The notes under the pieces were generated by a model that was not told the origin of the DNA, did no database searches, and saw only the letters and a list, made by a program, of their open reading frames with translations. DNA of 55,436 nucleotides from a bacterium (lineage in GTDB: Bacteria > Actinomycetota > Acidimicrobiia > Spongiisociales > Spongiisociaceae): NCBI GenBank assembly GCA_026710435.1, contig JAPOQZ010000020.1:1-55436 (forward strand). The letters run 5' to 3'. The stretch's first letter is position 1. Each line of letters opens with the position of its first letter. Position numbers and translations under genes: made by a program. This document shows positions 16,202 through 25,280 of this stretch, in pieces.

Positions 16202-19200
16202 ATGCACATGAACCTCGACCGCGTGACGGAAGCGAAGCAACAGAACGAGTCCGGCGACGCCCGCAGTCCATCCTTCCCGGAGCAGCGAGTGGCCCCCACC
16301 GGGTGGGCCGACGCGATCGCCGATACGGATGGGCCCCAACTCGTCGTAGCCGGTCCCGGTGCCGGGAAGACAGAGTTTCTCGTGCGCCGCATCGCTTCCC
16401 TTACCGACCGCCATCGTGTGCCCGGCTCTGCCATCCTGGCGCTCACGTTCTCACGGCGGGCAGCTGCCGGGCTCAACACGAGGATCAGGGCCGCAACCCG
16501 CGATCCCCTCGGCGGGGTGGGTGCTTCCACCTTCCACTCCTTCGCGCAGCGGATACTGGAGATGCACGCAGCGGAAGCAATCGGATGGACCGGACTTCCC
16601 TCCATCCTCACCGGTCCGGAACAGGTGGATCTGGTCTCGCAACTCCTGACCACCGAGGAACCCGTGAATTGGCCCTCACCGTTCCGCAACCTCCTGTCCA
16701 CTCGGACACTGGCGGACGAGGTCACCGACTTCATCCTGCGCGCCCGGGAAAGGATGATGGACGCGGCCGAACTCGAGCGCCGGTGCGCCGAACGTGACGA
16801 CTGGCGAGCGCTACCTGGATTCGTCGCTCGCTACGACCAAGCCCTCGAGCAGTCGGACCGAATCGACTACGGCACCCTGGTCAACAGGGCCATAGAGGTC
16901 CTGGCGGATCCCTGGGTTCAGGAATCCGTCCTGGGACAGTACAGCTACGTACTGGTCGACGAGTACCAGGACACCACGCCCGCGCAGGCCACTCTCCTGG
17001 CGGCGGTCAGCGGGCCCCGAGGGAACATCACGGTCGCGGCTGATCCGTACCAGTCGATCTACGGGTTCCGTGGAGCATCGCTTTCCAACGTGGCCGGATT
17101 CTTCGACAGGTTCCCGGGCGCGGACGCCGCTCCCGGCCGCAAATGGGTTCTAGGCACCTCCTTCAGGGTGCCCCGCGAGATTCTCAGGGCCGCAGAACGT
17201 CTCACGGTGGGAGTCGACCTGCCTGGCGCGGCGGGTCCTGTGGAGCCGGCGTCACATCCCGGCCGGGTGGAACTCAGGGTCTTCGATCAGGAATCCGAGG
17301 AGTCGGAGTGGATCGCCGCGGAGGCGGCTCGCCTGAACCTCGAACAGGAGATCCCGTTCAGCAGGATGGCGGTCCTGGTACGCACGAAACGCCGACTGCT
17401 GACGGAACTCTCCCGAGCCCTGGACCGACGGTCGATCCCCCACGATCGGCCCGACGCAAGGTTGGTCGATCACCCCGCCGCCCGGATGATCTTCGACGTC
17501 GCGAGATCCGCGGCGTCACCGGATCGCCGCGCCGCCACGCCGTTCATGCGGAGCCTGCTCCTAGGACCCCTGTACAACCTAGGCGTCGGCGGTCTGCGCC
17601 GGATGGAGCGCCACCTCTGGTCCGGCGAAGAGGGATGGCCGGAGGTGATCCGCCTGCGCTTGGAAGGCGGTGAACCCCTCGCATCTCTTCTGGACGACCC
17701 TTCGTGGATCGACTCGACCGCCATCGACGGTTTCTGGAAGGTATGGACCGGACTCCCACAGTTCCGCCCCCTAGTGGCCGACCCCGGCCGGGCCGAGTTC
17801 CGGGCCGCTTGGACCAGCCTGGCGCAGGCCCTGGTCCGGGCAGCCGAGCGGAACCCCGCCACCACCCTCCTCGACTACGTGCGGCTGGTGGAGTCGGATG
17901 ACTTCGAGGCCAGCCCGCTGCTGAGCTACAAGGATCCGGCCGAGGACCGGATGGTGCTGACCACCCTGCATCAGGTGAAGGGACTCGAGTTCGACGTGGT
18001 GTTCGTAGCGGACGCCGTGGAGGGGGTTCTGCCCGACCTCCGCCGGACCGAATCCCTGCTCAGGACCGAGCAACTCGATCCGGCCGCATCCGGTGCGCTC
18101 CGCGGCTCGCGGCGGCGTCTGAGGGAGGAAACCCGCCTGGTGTACACCGCCATCACGCGGGCCCGCAACCGGGTCGTGATGACGGCCACCAGCGCCGGAC
18201 CGGACGAGGAACACCGGCGACCGAGCCGATTCCTGGAGGTCGTGGCGGGCGACGAACTGGACATCGCCTGTACCTATCCGCGAATTCGCCTGCCAATCAC
18301 GATGAGGGAGGCGGAGTCGTGGCTGCGGACCATACTCGTGGACCCGGCCCAGCCGGACCACCGCAGACTGGGCGCGGCCCGGATACTCGGCGCCGGCAAC
18401 CATGACGGCCTGAGACCACCGCTCAGCTACGCGGCAGTCCGGAGGGCGGGTGCCGACGCCGGGATCCTGGCACCGGGGCGACGGCTCTCTCCGAGCGACG
18501 CCGGCGGATACGACGCATGCCCCAGGAGGTTCGCCCTGGAACGAGTGCTCCGGGTGAGCAACCCTGCCAACCGGTACCTGGCCTTCGGCAACCTGATCCA
18601 CTCCGTCCTGGAGGTCGTCGAGAACCGAGCGGCTTCGGAGGCCCGCAGGGCGACCTTCGAAGAGGCTCGAGCATGCCTTGAGGATCTGCTGCCCGAATAC
18701 GATCTCGGTTCCGGTTCGATCCTGAAGGCGTGGCAGCGGCGCGCCATCCTGCTGCTCACCCGGCTTTACGCCGGCTGGCCGCGCCGCGACACAGAGACGG
18801 TGCTGGTCGAACACGTCGTGGAAGCAGAGCTGGGAGGTGTCCGGTGGAGAGGGCGTATCGACCGGGTGGTACGGGAACGGGACGGCACGATATCTGTTGT
18901 CGACTACAAGACCGGGAAGACACCGCTACTCGTCCGGGAGGTTTCCCGCTCCCTCCAGTTGGGATTCTACTTCCTGGCGGCCTGCAGCGATCCGGGCGTA
19001 GGTCGGCACGGGCTGGTCCGGAGTGCCGAGTTCTGGTACCCGCTGGCCGCAACCCCCAAGCGGAGGGTCATGTCCTTCGATCCGGCTCATCTGGAGGAAG
19101 TCCGATCACGGCTGGGCGAGATCGCCGGGCTCGTCCTCGGTGAGGACTGGACTCCGACCCCCGGCAAGGCCTGCCGCGGATGCACCGTCAAAGCGGCCTG

Positions 19201-19240
19201 CCCGGCGTGGCCCGAGGGGCAGGAGGCCTACCACAGATGA
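16202..19240 (+). CDS. UvrD-type helicase/nuclease, AdnA-like subunit
   Basis: This 1012-residue protein combines an SF1 helicase with a RecB-family nuclease. Walker A is GPGAGKT (about 51-57), motif II is DEYQD (about 253-257), and further motifs include PYQSIYGFRGA and TLHQVKGLEFDVVFV. The C-terminal nuclease shows GRIDRVV (about 884) and VVDYKTGK (D901, K903). A cysteine at about 773 (DACPRR) and the CRGCTVKAACP cluster near 991-1000 fit an iron-sulphur site as in AddB/AdnB-type nucleases. It overlaps the next, similar gene by ATGA. Such adjacent pairs form AdnAB, which resects double-strand breaks in mycobacteria. Calling this one AdnA rests on order alone. ATG 16208 is an alternative start. 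Confidence 0.85.
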   Translation: MHMNLDRVTEAKQQNESGDARSPSFPEQRVAPTGWADAIADTDGPQLVVAGPGAGKTEFLVRRIASLTDRHRVPGSAILALTFSRRAAAGLNTRIRAATRDPLGGVGASTFHSFAQRILEMHAAEAIGWTGLPSILTGPEQVDLVSQLLTTEEPVNWPSPFRNLLSTRTLADEVTDFILRARERMMDAAELERRCAERDDWRALPGFVARYDQALEQSDRIDYGTLVNRAIEVLADPWVQESVLGQYSYVLVDEYQDTTPAQATLLAAVSGPRGNITVAADPYQSIYGFRGASLSNVAGFFDRFPGADAAPGRKWVLGTSFRVPREILRAAERLTVGVDLPGAAGPVEPASHPGRVELRVFDQESEESEWIAAEAARLNLEQEIPFSRMAVLVRTKRRLLTELSRALDRRSIPHDRPDARLVDHPAARMIFDVARSAASPDRRAATPFMRSLLLGPLYNLGVGGLRRMERHLWSGEEGWPEVIRLRLEGGEPLASLLDDPSWIDSTAIDGFWKVWTGLPQFRPLVADPGRAEFRAAWTSLAQALVRAAERNPATTLLDYVRLVESDDFEASPLLSYKDPAEDRMVLTTLHQVKGLEFDVVFVADAVEGVLPDLRRTESLLRTEQLDPAASGALRGSRRRLREETRLVYTAITRARNRVVMTATSAGPDEEHRRPSRFLEVVAGDELDIACTYPRIRLPITMREAESWLRTILVDPAQPDHRRLGAARILGAGNHDGLRPPLSYAAVRRAGADAGILAPGRRLSPSDAGGYDACPRRFALERVLRVSNPANRYLAFGNLIHSVLEVVENRAASEARRATFEEARACLEDLLPEYDLGSGSILKAWQRRAILLLTRLYAGWPRRDTETVLVEHVVEAELGGVRWRGRIDRVVRERDGTISVVDYKTGKTPLLVREVSRSLQLGFYFLAACSDPGVGRHGLVRSAEFWYPLAATPKRRVMSFDPAHLEEVRSRLGEIAGLVLGEDWTPTPGKACRGCTVKAACPAWPEGQEAYHR

Positions 19241-22200
19241 GCTTCGTCCCGTCCCCCGAGCAGAAGGAGGTGATCGAGCACGGCCTCGAGCCGCTGCGGG
19301 TCACAGCCGGCGCCGGCACCGGTAAGACCTCCACCCTCGCGTACCGCATGGTACGGCTGGCTGATCGGTTCGGGATCCGCCCGGACGAAGTGTTGGGAGT
19401 CACCTTCACCAATAAGGCGGCCGAAGAACTGGCACATCGTATCGGCCGGGCGCGCGATCACCCTCCCCGGCCCGGAGAGGGGGTGACTATTCTGACCTAC
19501 CACGGGTTCGCCATGCGCCTGCTTGCGACGTACGGAACGCTCGTGGGCATGGAACGCGACACCCGCGTAGTCGCACCGGTCCTCTCCCGCCAGATCCTGC
19601 GAGAGTGCCTGGTCGAGACACCGTTCGAAGCGGTCGACGCGTCCAACACCGACCGGGTCGTCGACAACCTGCTGAAGCTATCCGGCGAGCTGGCGGACAA
19701 CCTCCTGCGGCCGCATGCGCTCTTGCAGGAACCACCCGGCGGCGAGGTCCAAGCGCGGCGGATCGAGTTGGCCCGGGCCCTGGTCCGATACGAGCAAGCC
19801 AAGGTCCGGCTCGGCGTCCGCGACTACGGCGACCTGATCCGTTTGGCCGTCGAGCTGGTCAGGGAGCATGGCTTCGTGGCCCGCCGGGTGCGGGAGTCGT
19901 TCCGATGCGTCCTGCTGGACGAGTACCAGGACACCAACCCGGCCCAGCAGGAACTCTTCGCTCTACTCTTCGGGCAGGGCATGGCCGTGACAGCCGTCGG
20001 CGATCTCGACCAGACGGTCTACGAGTGGAGAGGCGCCAGCCCGAACAACTTCGGATTCTTCCCGGACCGGTTCCGTCAGAAGAGCGGATCGGAGGCTCTC
20101 ACCCTCCGTTTGACCGTCAATCGTCGATCCGGGAAGCGGATCCTCGATCTGTCAAACCGGATCCGGACGAGGATCTCGGTGGTGGATCGGGCGGCCGACC
20201 AGACCGCTCTCGACGGAACCCCGCCCGGCGAGGTCCACGCAGCCTGGTACGGGAACGCACGCCGCGAGGCCGAGGAAGTCGCCCGCCAGATCCGCCGCCT
20301 CCACGAGGCAGGGCTGGCATGGTCGGACATCGCGGTGCTGTTCCGGAAGAACCGGGATATCGAGCTGGTACGGCTCGCTCTGGAGGAACATGCGGTTCCT
20401 TACCAGGTCAGCGATCTCGGAGGCCTGCTCAGGGTGCCCGAGATAGTCGAACTCCACGCATGGCTTAGGCTCCTGGCCGATCCGGAGGATGGTCCCGCAT
20501 TGGTTCGGATCCTGCTCGGATCCCGCTACAGGCTCGGCCTCTCGGATCTGGCGCCGCTGTCCCGCCGGGTGGCTGAGCAGTCGCACCGGGCCGAAACGCA
20601 GGTAGTCACCCATACTCTGGTGGAGGCGATCGAAAACCTCGAGGCCATCGAACTCACCGGCGGCGCGAAAGCCTCCCTGGCCGGGTTTCGCGACCTATAC
20701 AGGGTCCTGCTGACCGAATCCCAGGGGACCGGTCTCTCAGGGTTGGCGCGTCTGATCCTTTCCAGAACCGGAGCCTGGCACGAGATCGACGCCATGCCCT
20801 GGCCGTCGAATGTCTCGGCCCGCCTCAACATCCACCGCTTCCTCGACTTCGCCGAACACTGGAACCCTCTCGAAGGCCGCGCCTCGCTGGAAGCGTTCCT
20901 GCACCATCTGGAATTGATGCGAGACGACCCGGTGGAGGAACTGGATGCGGCGCGCGTCGGGAGCGACGATGCTGTGGCCCTCACGACCGTCCACCGGGCC
21001 AAGGGACTGGAGTGGAGGGCGGTATTCCTACCGGCCCTCTATCGGGGTAACTTCCCTTCCTCGCCACGCCAGCTACTCGATCCTGCCCGCTGCGAGTTCG
21101 CTTTGCCGGCACACATGCGTATCGACCGGGAGTTCAGGACCCATCTGGATCCCTCCGTCGATGGCAATGCCCGGCGGGCCTGGCTCCGGGAGCGACACCA
21201 CGATCAGGAGTGGCGACTCGCCTACGTCGCCTGTACCAGGGCCGAGGAATACCTCTACCTGAGCGGTGCACACTGGTACGGGATACCGCAGCCGCTCAAG
21301 AAGCCGTCGAGACCGAGCGAGTTCCTCGAACTGGCTCTCCAGATGGATGGCGTGGCCGTCGACGAATGGATAGCTGAAGCCCCGTCCCGTCCGGAGACGC
21401 TGCGCTTTCCCATCCCCCAACCAGGACCGGACCCGGTCTTCGGCGTTGCCTGGGAGGAAGCCCTCCACCTGGTTGCCGCTGATCCGGACTGGACTGCTCG
21501 GCGCGCCGAGCGGTTGGGTATCAGAGAGCTATACGATGGTGCCGTGGAGGAATTCCAGCAAACCCTTCTGGATCTCCCCGAGCCCGCCAAGGCGGCTCCG
21601 GGGCCTGGCGTCAGCACTGTGAGCGTCACCGGCCTGGTGACCTACGCCAGCTGTCCGAAACGGTACTACTGGACAGAAGTCGACCGGCTACCCCGCCGGC
21701 CGGGGCCGGGCGCTCTCCGGGGAACCCGTCTGCACCGTAGGATCGAACTGCATAACCGCGGGATGATCCCCTTCGACGAACTCGACGACGACCTGTACGA
21801 TCGGTCGCCAGACGAGGAAGCCGTTCCGCGAGCCACCTCCGCAAGCGGATGGAGTTCCTTCCTCGGATCACCCTACGCGACCAGGACCCCCATCTACGTC
21901 GAGGCGCCTTTCGAGTTCTCCCTGGATCCGGACATCAGGATCAGGGGTCGCGTGGACGCGGTCTACCCACTGCGCGACGATGGCTGGGAGATAGTGGATT
22001 TCAAATCGGGACGCCGCCCGGGTCGTGCGCCGGACGATGTCCAGCTGCGGGCCTACGCCGTCGCAGCCCAGGATGGTGGGCTCGGCGCCACTGCTCCGCA
22101 TTCCCTGCGCGTGTCCTTCGTCTACCTGGGCGACGGCTTGGAAGTCCATGGTCAGGAGGTGAACGAAACGTGGCTGCAACAGGCGAGGAACAGGATCATC

Positions 22201-22320
22201 GGGTTGATGGAGAACATCCGTGCCGAGCGCTTCCGTCCCGAGCCCTCCCCGGCCTGCCGCACATGCGACTTCCGCCACGTATGCCCGGAAGGTAGAGATT
22301 GGCTGGAGGCTGGTTCCTAG
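19237..22320 (+). CDS. UvrD-type helicase/nuclease, AdnB-like subunit
   Basis: This 1027-residue protein starts at ATG 19237, overlapping the stop of the first subunit (ATGA) and preceded by GGAGG. It has Walker A GAGTGKT (about 25-31), DEYQD (about 228-232), LDQTVYEWRGA and TVHRAKGLEWRAVFLP as SF1 helicase motifs. The C-terminal half carries a RecB-like nuclease with GRVDAVY (about 905) and VDFKSGR (about 921). Cysteines SCPKRYYW (about 806) and CRTCDFRHVC (about 1007-1016) complete a probable 4Fe-4S site. Both subunits therefore keep intact ATPase and nuclease motifs. Together they should unwind and trim DNA ends for recombinational repair and also degrade foreign linear DNA. Confidence 0.87.
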   Translation: MSFVPSPEQKEVIEHGLEPLRVTAGAGTGKTSTLAYRMVRLADRFGIRPDEVLGVTFTNKAAEELAHRIGRARDHPPRPGEGVTILTYHGFAMRLLATYGTLVGMERDTRVVAPVLSRQILRECLVETPFEAVDASNTDRVVDNLLKLSGELADNLLRPHALLQEPPGGEVQARRIELARALVRYEQAKVRLGVRDYGDLIRLAVELVREHGFVARRVRESFRCVLLDEYQDTNPAQQELFALLFGQGMAVTAVGDLDQTVYEWRGASPNNFGFFPDRFRQKSGSEALTLRLTVNRRSGKRILDLSNRIRTRISVVDRAADQTALDGTPPGEVHAAWYGNARREAEEVARQIRRLHEAGLAWSDIAVLFRKNRDIELVRLALEEHAVPYQVSDLGGLLRVPEIVELHAWLRLLADPEDGPALVRILLGSRYRLGLSDLAPLSRRVAEQSHRAETQVVTHTLVEAIENLEAIELTGGAKASLAGFRDLYRVLLTESQGTGLSGLARLILSRTGAWHEIDAMPWPSNVSARLNIHRFLDFAEHWNPLEGRASLEAFLHHLELMRDDPVEELDAARVGSDDAVALTTVHRAKGLEWRAVFLPALYRGNFPSSPRQLLDPARCEFALPAHMRIDREFRTHLDPSVDGNARRAWLRERHHDQEWRLAYVACTRAEEYLYLSGAHWYGIPQPLKKPSRPSEFLELALQMDGVAVDEWIAEAPSRPETLRFPIPQPGPDPVFGVAWEEALHLVAADPDWTARRAERLGIRELYDGAVEEFQQTLLDLPEPAKAAPGPGVSTVSVTGLVTYASCPKRYYWTEVDRLPRRPGPGALRGTRLHRRIELHNRGMIPFDELDDDLYDRSPDEEAVPRATSASGWSSFLGSPYATRTPIYVEAPFEFSLDPDIRIRGRVDAVYPLRDDGWEIVDFKSGRRPGRAPDDVQLRAYAVAAQDGGLGATAPHSLRVSFVYLGDGLEVHGQEVNETWLQQARNRIIGLMENIRAERFRPEPSPACRTCDFRHVCPEGRDWLEAGS

Positions 22321-22528
22321 CCTTGATTCTTCTTCATGTTTCCAGACAAACCCACGGCAACAGGCCACATCAACCACATGATCGTGACTGGGCCTGGCTT
22401 CACCCGACGGATGAAGGTCCCGCCGGGCCGAGACCGGATTGTGGAAATGGCCGTAGTCCCTGGTCAGAAGCTCATATCCCGCACTCTGCTCGCCTAGTGC
22501 AAACCCCCGCACGAAGAATCGGGGTTAG
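22321..22528 (+). repeat. Long dispersed repeat, copy 2
   Basis: Bases 22350-22528 match 3-181 almost perfectly. Comparison with the diverged inverted copy near 27520-27645 shows that the repeat also includes 22321-22349 (TGTTTCCAGACA side), directly after the stop codon of the AdnB-like gene. No transposase, terminal inverted repeat or flanking duplication is obvious. The remaining 22529-22595 before the deacylase gene shows nothing recognisable. Confidence 0.8.
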
Positions 22529-22595
22529 CTACAACGTCTCATAGCGGTCAGCCGCTCATCGGGTTTCAGGGGGAGTGACCATGGGGAGTGCAAAG

Positions 22596-23051
22596 CTACA
22601 CCACTCGGCCGGCGACGGTCTCCACCATCAGCGTGAACGGACCGTTGTTGCGTAGATCCACTTCCATCGTCGCGCCGAAGCGACCGCACCCTACGTCCAC
22701 CCCCTCCGATGCCACTGCACTCGCGAACTCGTCAACCAGCCGCTCGGCGTGATCGGGACGTGCCGCTCCCGTGAAGCTCGGTCGGCGGCCCCTGCGGACA
22801 TCGGCGAACAACGTGAACTGGCTCACGACCAGCATCGCTCCCCCCGCGTCCTTAAGCGACACGTTGAACCTGCCCTGCTCATCCGGGAAGATCCTGAGAC
22901 CGACCACCTTCGCCGCCAGCGCCCTCACGTCTGCGCTCGTATCTGCTCTGCCCACCCCCACCAACACCAGGAGACCACTCCCCACACGGGCGACCAACTC
23001 GCCTTCGACCGTGACCGAAGCGTGGTCAACGCGTTGGATGAGGGCCCGCAT
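22596..23051 (-). CDS. dtd: D-aminoacyl-tRNA deacylase
   Basis: This 151-residue protein matches Dtd over its full length. It has the N-terminal MRALIQRVDHASVTV, the active-site motif SQFTLFAD (about 78-85) and the second motif NNGPFT near residue 137. The enzyme hydrolyses D-amino acids mischarged on tRNA in the cytoplasm, preventing their entry into protein. The start is fixed by the conserved MRA-IQR beginning. No Shine-Dalgarno precedes it, but TAGATT lies 6 nt before the ATG, suggesting a leaderless transcript. It diverges from the PlsB-like gene. Confidence 0.95.
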   Translation of the reverse strand: MRALIQRVDHASVTVEGELVARVGSGLLVLVGVGRADTSADVRALAAKVVGLRIFPDEQGRFNVSLKDAGGAMLVVSQFTLFADVRRGRRPSFTGAARPDHAERLVDEFASAVASEGVDVGCGRFGATMEVDLRNNGPFTLMVETVAGRVV

Positions 23052-23057
23052 AGAGTG

Positions 23058-23063
23058 AATCTA
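23058..23063 (-). promoter_or_regulatory. Candidate -10 box of dtd (leaderless)
   Basis: TAGATT on the minus strand is separated from the dtd ATG by 6 nt (CACTCT). There is no obvious -35 box. The 330-bp divergent intergenic region 23052-23381 otherwise holds only this box and the TAGAAT box for the opposite gene; I see no gene or structured RNA in it. Confidence 0.4.
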
Positions 23064-23368
23064 GCGCTTCCGGCCCCGGCAGTACCGCCGTCGTGTGGCA
23101 ACTCTCCGTCCCGGACCTTCCGCGCCACGATCGCGTGCCCCGGCTTCCCCTGGTCGGGAGATGGCGGTTGGCGGGCAGGTGGACATCGCAGGTGCCATCA
23201 ATCTGAACAGTAACCGCTTGGCCCAATCGTTCGAGCGAGGGTTTGTCCGAGCAAACGCAGACTCCTCACGTAGAACGGTCTGTTCCGACGGTCCGAATCA
23301 CGATCGATTCACCAATCGAAAACCTGCCGGGATCCCACCAACAACCCTATCCGCGCACCCTCTTAGCT

Positions 23369-23374
23369 TAGAAT
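23369..23374 (+). promoter_or_regulatory. Candidate -10 box of the PlsB-like gene (leaderless)
   Basis: TAGAAT ends 7 nt before the GTG start at 23382, with no Shine-Dalgarno between. The ATG two bases upstream of that GTG is in another frame that soon stops, so GTG is the start of the acyltransferase. Confidence 0.4.
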
Positions 23375-23381
23375 CGATCAT

Positions 23382-25280
23382 GTGCAACTCTTACGGTTTC
23401 GGTCGACAACTCAATCGCGACCCGAGGGTGCCCGCCGCCCCGGAACTCGCCGCAGCCGGACGCGCAAGCTGCCGCTGGAGGACTTCCTAGCGGACAACCA
23501 CTTCCGAGCGGCCCTCGATCGGATTGGCTGCGCGCAGCAGCGGTCTCCGGACCAGGCGATCCCTAGAGTCAAGTCCTACCTGAAGGAGATCGCCGCTCGA
23601 CCCTCGAGGCTCATGGTCAGGGTGGCGGCCGTACTCGGAAGAGTCCTGTACAAGAGGGCCTACGGCTCCGTTCACTACAACCGTGACGGGTTGGCCCGTG
23701 TCGCCCGGCTGAGCGCCACTCATCCGATCGTGTTCCTGCCCAGTCACAGATCGAACCTGGATCGCCCGATAATGCACCGCATTCTGTGGGAGAACGGACT
23801 CGGGCCCACCTACACGGCCGGCGGCATCAACATGAACTTCTTCCCGATCGGCCCGATCTGGCGCCGGGCCGGGGTCTTCTTCATCCGGCGCAGCTTCACG
23901 AACAGTCCCGTTTACAAGCTCGTCCTGCGGACCTACTTCGCTTACCTCATAGAACAGCGCGTTTCCCTAGAGTGGTACATCGAAGGAGGCCGCAGCCGAA
24001 CGGGCAAGCTTCGATCACCCCGCTACGGCTTGCTCGGCTACGCCGCCGACGCGCTGGCGGCCGGGAAGAGCGACGACATTCTCCTGATCCCGACCTCCAT
24101 CAACTACGACCACGTTCTCGAAGTAGGCGCCTACACGGCCGAGCAGAGCGGGGTGGCCAAGGAGAAGGAAACCTTCGGCTGGATGGTGAGGAGCGTCAGG
24201 TCCCTCCGGAGGCGCTACGGAGACATCCACGTCCGGTTCGGCCAACCGGTCTCCATGCGCAGCGAGATCGATCCGGGCCGGACCGGTGCTGAACGAAGAC
24301 AGGACCTCCAGGAGTTGGCCACCTCGGTGTGCGTCCGGATAAACCGGATCACTCCCATCACCCCCTCGTCGTTGGTGGCAGTAGCCCTCCTGGCGGGACC
24401 GGATCGGGGATCATCCCGCCGCGGTCTCGAAGCTGCCGTGGCCGAGCTGGTCGATAGCGTCGAGTCCCGTAACCTGCCCACGACCGAGCCGCTTTCCCTG
24501 CTGCGGACCGGACAGGGCTTGGACGGCGTCGTGGCCGCTCTGTCGGGCCTCGGCATGATGACGGTCGACCCCGACGAATCTGTCTCAGCCGGATCGCAAC
24601 CCGTATACCGCATCCCCCAGGACCAGCGTCTGGCCGCCTCCTACTACCGGAACACCATCGTCCACTTCTTCCTGGAGCGAGCCATCGCCGAGCTCGCACT
24701 GGCGGCGACATCCCGTGTCGACTCCGACCGGCTGCCGGATGCCTTCCGCGAGTACGTGAGGAAGCTCCGAGCCCTGCTGTCACTGGAGTTCTTCTTGCCG
24801 GACCCGGAGGAGTTGATCCGCGAGATCGACAGTCAACTCGCCCGCCACCAGCCCGGCTGGGAAGACCTGATGGCTGCAGGCCGCGCTACGGAGGTCCTGG
24901 ATCAATTGCGTCCCCATCGCGCGCCGTGGGCGATCCGGTCGTTCCTCGAGGCCTACCGGGTGGTGGCCGAAGGGTTGACCGACGCCTCGCCGGGGCGGCC
25001 TTGGGACAGGGGAGACTTCCTGAGAACCTGCCTGGGGCGCGGCGCCGAGTACGCATCCCAGCGGCGCATAGCCGGCGAATCCTGCTCGCTCAGTCTGTTC
25101 TCCAACGGAGTCCGGCTGGCCGGGCGACGGGGCTTGCTCAATGCAGGGAGCGACGGCCTGGCGCGATCGCGAACTGCTTTCGCCGCGGAATTGGCTCTGT
25201 TCCTAGAGTTCTTCGACCTCTTGGATGCGTCGATACCCGGCGGGAACTCGGCGGCTCTGAACCGGCATCGGACTTCCTGA
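23382..25280 (+). CDS. PlsB-like glycerol-3-phosphate acyltransferase
   Basis: This 632-residue protein has the acyltransferase block of the PlsB family. Motif I is SHRSNLD (H122, D127). RRSFTNSPVYKLVLRTYF and the substrate motif EGGRSRTGKL (about 211-220) follow, then LIPTSINYDHV. A long helical C-terminal region is typical of PlsB rather than PlsC. It would acylate glycerol 3-phosphate with acyl-CoA or acyl-ACP, the first step of phospholipid synthesis, at the membrane face. It starts at GTG 23382. The stop overlaps the next ATG (TGATG), so it is translated with the dehydrogenase E1 alpha gene, an unexpected partner. Confidence 0.8.
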   Translation: MQLLRFRSTTQSRPEGARRPGTRRSRTRKLPLEDFLADNHFRAALDRIGCAQQRSPDQAIPRVKSYLKEIAARPSRLMVRVAAVLGRVLYKRAYGSVHYNRDGLARVARLSATHPIVFLPSHRSNLDRPIMHRILWENGLGPTYTAGGINMNFFPIGPIWRRAGVFFIRRSFTNSPVYKLVLRTYFAYLIEQRVSLEWYIEGGRSRTGKLRSPRYGLLGYAADALAAGKSDDILLIPTSINYDHVLEVGAYTAEQSGVAKEKETFGWMVRSVRSLRRRYGDIHVRFGQPVSMRSEIDPGRTGAERRQDLQELATSVCVRINRITPITPSSLVAVALLAGPDRGSSRRGLEAAVAELVDSVESRNLPTTEPLSLLRTGQGLDGVVAALSGLGMMTVDPDESVSAGSQPVYRIPQDQRLAASYYRNTIVHFFLERAIAELALAATSRVDSDRLPDAFREYVRKLRALLSLEFFLPDPEELIREIDSQLARHQPGWEDLMAAGRATEVLDQLRPHRAPWAIRSFLEAYRVVAEGLTDASPGRPWDRGDFLRTCLGRGAEYASQRRIAGESCSLSLFSNGVRLAGRRGLLNAGSDGLARSRTAFAAELALFLEFFDLLDASIPGGNSAALNRHRTS

